DNA of 64,000 nucleotides from Ovis canadensis (taxonomy: Eukaryota > Chordata > Mammalia > Artiodactyla > Bovidae). Below are positions 62,931 to 64,000 of the stretch, in pieces (positions within the stretch are counted from its first letter, which is position 1; each line of letters opens with the position of its first letter). The notes under the pieces are model-generated. The model saw only the letters and a program-made list of their open reading frames with translations. It had not been told where the DNA came from and made no database searches. Location: positions 65,900,501-65,964,500 of the forward strand of contig NC_091263.1 in NCBI RefSeq assembly GCF_042477335.2, read 5' to 3'. The position numbers and the translations under genes were made by a program.

Positions 62931-63492
62931 TCATCAGAGGGACCAGGGTGGGTGCAGGTTCCCCCTACCCCGCAGTGAGTAGCTGACGGTATTGCCCTCC
63001 AGTTGCTTGCGAGTCAGCCGGGTAGGAATTGTGCAAACAGCCCAGGCTCCAGCAGCACTGGGCTGGCCCTCAGGATGCAGGGCCTTGCCTAACTTGTTTT
63101 TCTCTCGCCTTAGCCAATGCTGAGGCTTTTCTGCAAGTTTCCTCACTCTTGCTCACCGTCAGCAGGGTCCCCTCCCCCTCACTCCTGGGACTCAGTTTGG
63201 GTCCCATTGGCCCAAAGGTATTGCATAGGAGCAGCTAAGTGCTTCCTGCTGGCAAGCAGGGCTCTTTACTTCTCTTCAGGGCCTGTCTGGAGACAAACAG
63301 ATGCCTTCTCACCCCCAGTCCCAAGGGTAGTCTTGAGGTCCATGTTGTTCCCTAGCCAGGCAGGCTGCCAAGGCTGGGCACAGGACACGGTTTCCTGGAA
63401 GTGTTCCGGCTCTTACCTGGGGAGAATGCTAGACCTTGCTGAGGGATTATCATCCCGTTTTACAGATGACGATACTGAGGCTCGGGCTTTCC

Positions 63493-63695
63493 AAGTGCTG
63501 CTAGTGTTAAAGAACTCACCTGCCAATGCAGGAGACATCAGAGACACGGGTTCGATCCCTGGATCGGGAAGATCCCCTGGAGGAGGGCATGGCAACCCAC
63601 TCCAGTATTCTTGCCCGGAGAATCCCATGGACAGAGGAGCCTGGCGGGCTACAGTCCATGGGGTTGCAAAGAGTCTGACACAACTGAGCGACTAA
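63493..63695 (+). mobile_element. Bov-tA SINE in PFKFB4 intron 1
   Basis: 'gttaaagaactcacctgcca', 'gggttcgatccctggatcgg', 'ttgcccggagaatcccatgg' and 'gggctacagtccatggggtt' through 'acaactgagcgactaagcac' are a well-preserved sense Bov-tA. It lacks the first few head bases. Confidence 0.93.
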
Positions 63696-63697
63696 GC

Positions 63698-63720
63698 ACG
63701 CACGCACACACACACACACT
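63698..63720 (+). repeat. Short (CA)n microsatellite at the SINE tail
   Basis: 'cacgcacgcacacacacaca' directly follows the Bov-tA end. Simple repeats growing from SINE tails are common and often polymorphic. Confidence 0.85.
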
Positions 63721-64000
63721 CAGAGGCTCAGAGTTGACAGTAAGTGTTAGAGTTAGGAACTCAGGCCTGCCTGACTTTGACCACCAGGCAGGGCTACCAG
63801 TGGGGGCTCTGCACTCTGGCTCCAGCGGGGGAGACAAGTTGAAGGGTGGGGCCCAGCACTTGCAGAGCGTGTGGGCAAAGGAGGGGCAGTGACAGGTCTC
63901 CACATCTGTCCATGTGTCTGTCTGCTGTGGTTTCACCTGGCCCGGGCCCTGAGGACGATGAAAGGGAGGCTTCCGGAGGCAAGACCACGCTGAAGACTGA

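Larger units (their letters stand above)
63440..63790 (-). repeat. MIR SINE, antisense, split by a Bov-tA
   Basis: 'atcatcccgttttacagatg' and 'acgatactgaggctcgggct' at 63449-63490 and 'ggaactcaggcctgcctgac' at 63757-63776 are the two ends of one MIR read backwards. The Bov-tA inserted between them. Confidence 0.75.

Overview
This is nuclear DNA from a pecoran ruminant. BOV-A2 and Bov-tA SINEs, a BovB-related fragment and cetartiodactyl CHR SINEs are scattered among spliced mammalian genes. As I remember the cattle UQCRC1 protein, the copy here differs at several positions, so sheep, goat, deer or another pecoran is more likely than cattle. The gene order TMEM89, UQCRC1, COL7A1, UCN2, PFKFB4, all on the + strand, matches human 3p21.31.

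Layout. 1-1378: a Tigger1 DNA transposon fossil upstream of TMEM89. 1379-2221: TMEM89, two coding exons. 2222-9850: an 8-kb block of nested repeats (MaLR fossil, L1 3' half carrying BOV-A2, a solo LTR and CHR SINEs). 9850-10300: UQCRC1 promoter with NRF-1, ETS and YY1-like motifs. 10222-18727: UQCRC1, 13 exons that sum to exactly 480 codons plus stop. 18728-21960: intergenic, no gene seen. 22000-52915: COL7A1, 118 coding exons that sum to 2937 codons plus stop. 53160-54244: UCN2, one 5' noncoding and one coding exon. 54245-59000: intergenic, with a CpG island carrying a CTCF-like site. 59020-64000: PFKFB4 promoter, first coding exon and the start of a long intron 1.

The genes share a neighbourhood rather than a pathway. 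UQCRC1 is a structural subunit of respiratory complex III. COL7A1 makes the anchoring fibrils that hold epidermis to dermis. UCN2 is a CRF2-receptor peptide hormone. PFKFB4 sets fructose-2,6-bisphosphate levels. TMEM89 is a small membrane protein without a known role.

I found no undescribed multi-gene system. The points most worth a second look are a miR-711 homologue that contains a whole 36-nt COL7A1 exon and both its splice sites, an intronic COL7A1 minisatellite whose units resemble complete 3' splice sites, a probable GC-AG intron in COL7A1, a SINE abutting a COL7A1 splice donor, a TMEM89 polyadenylation hexamer inside its own coding sequence, an amidation plus dibasic end on UCN2, an orphan CpG island, and a local 225-bp duplication in PFKFB4 intron 1.
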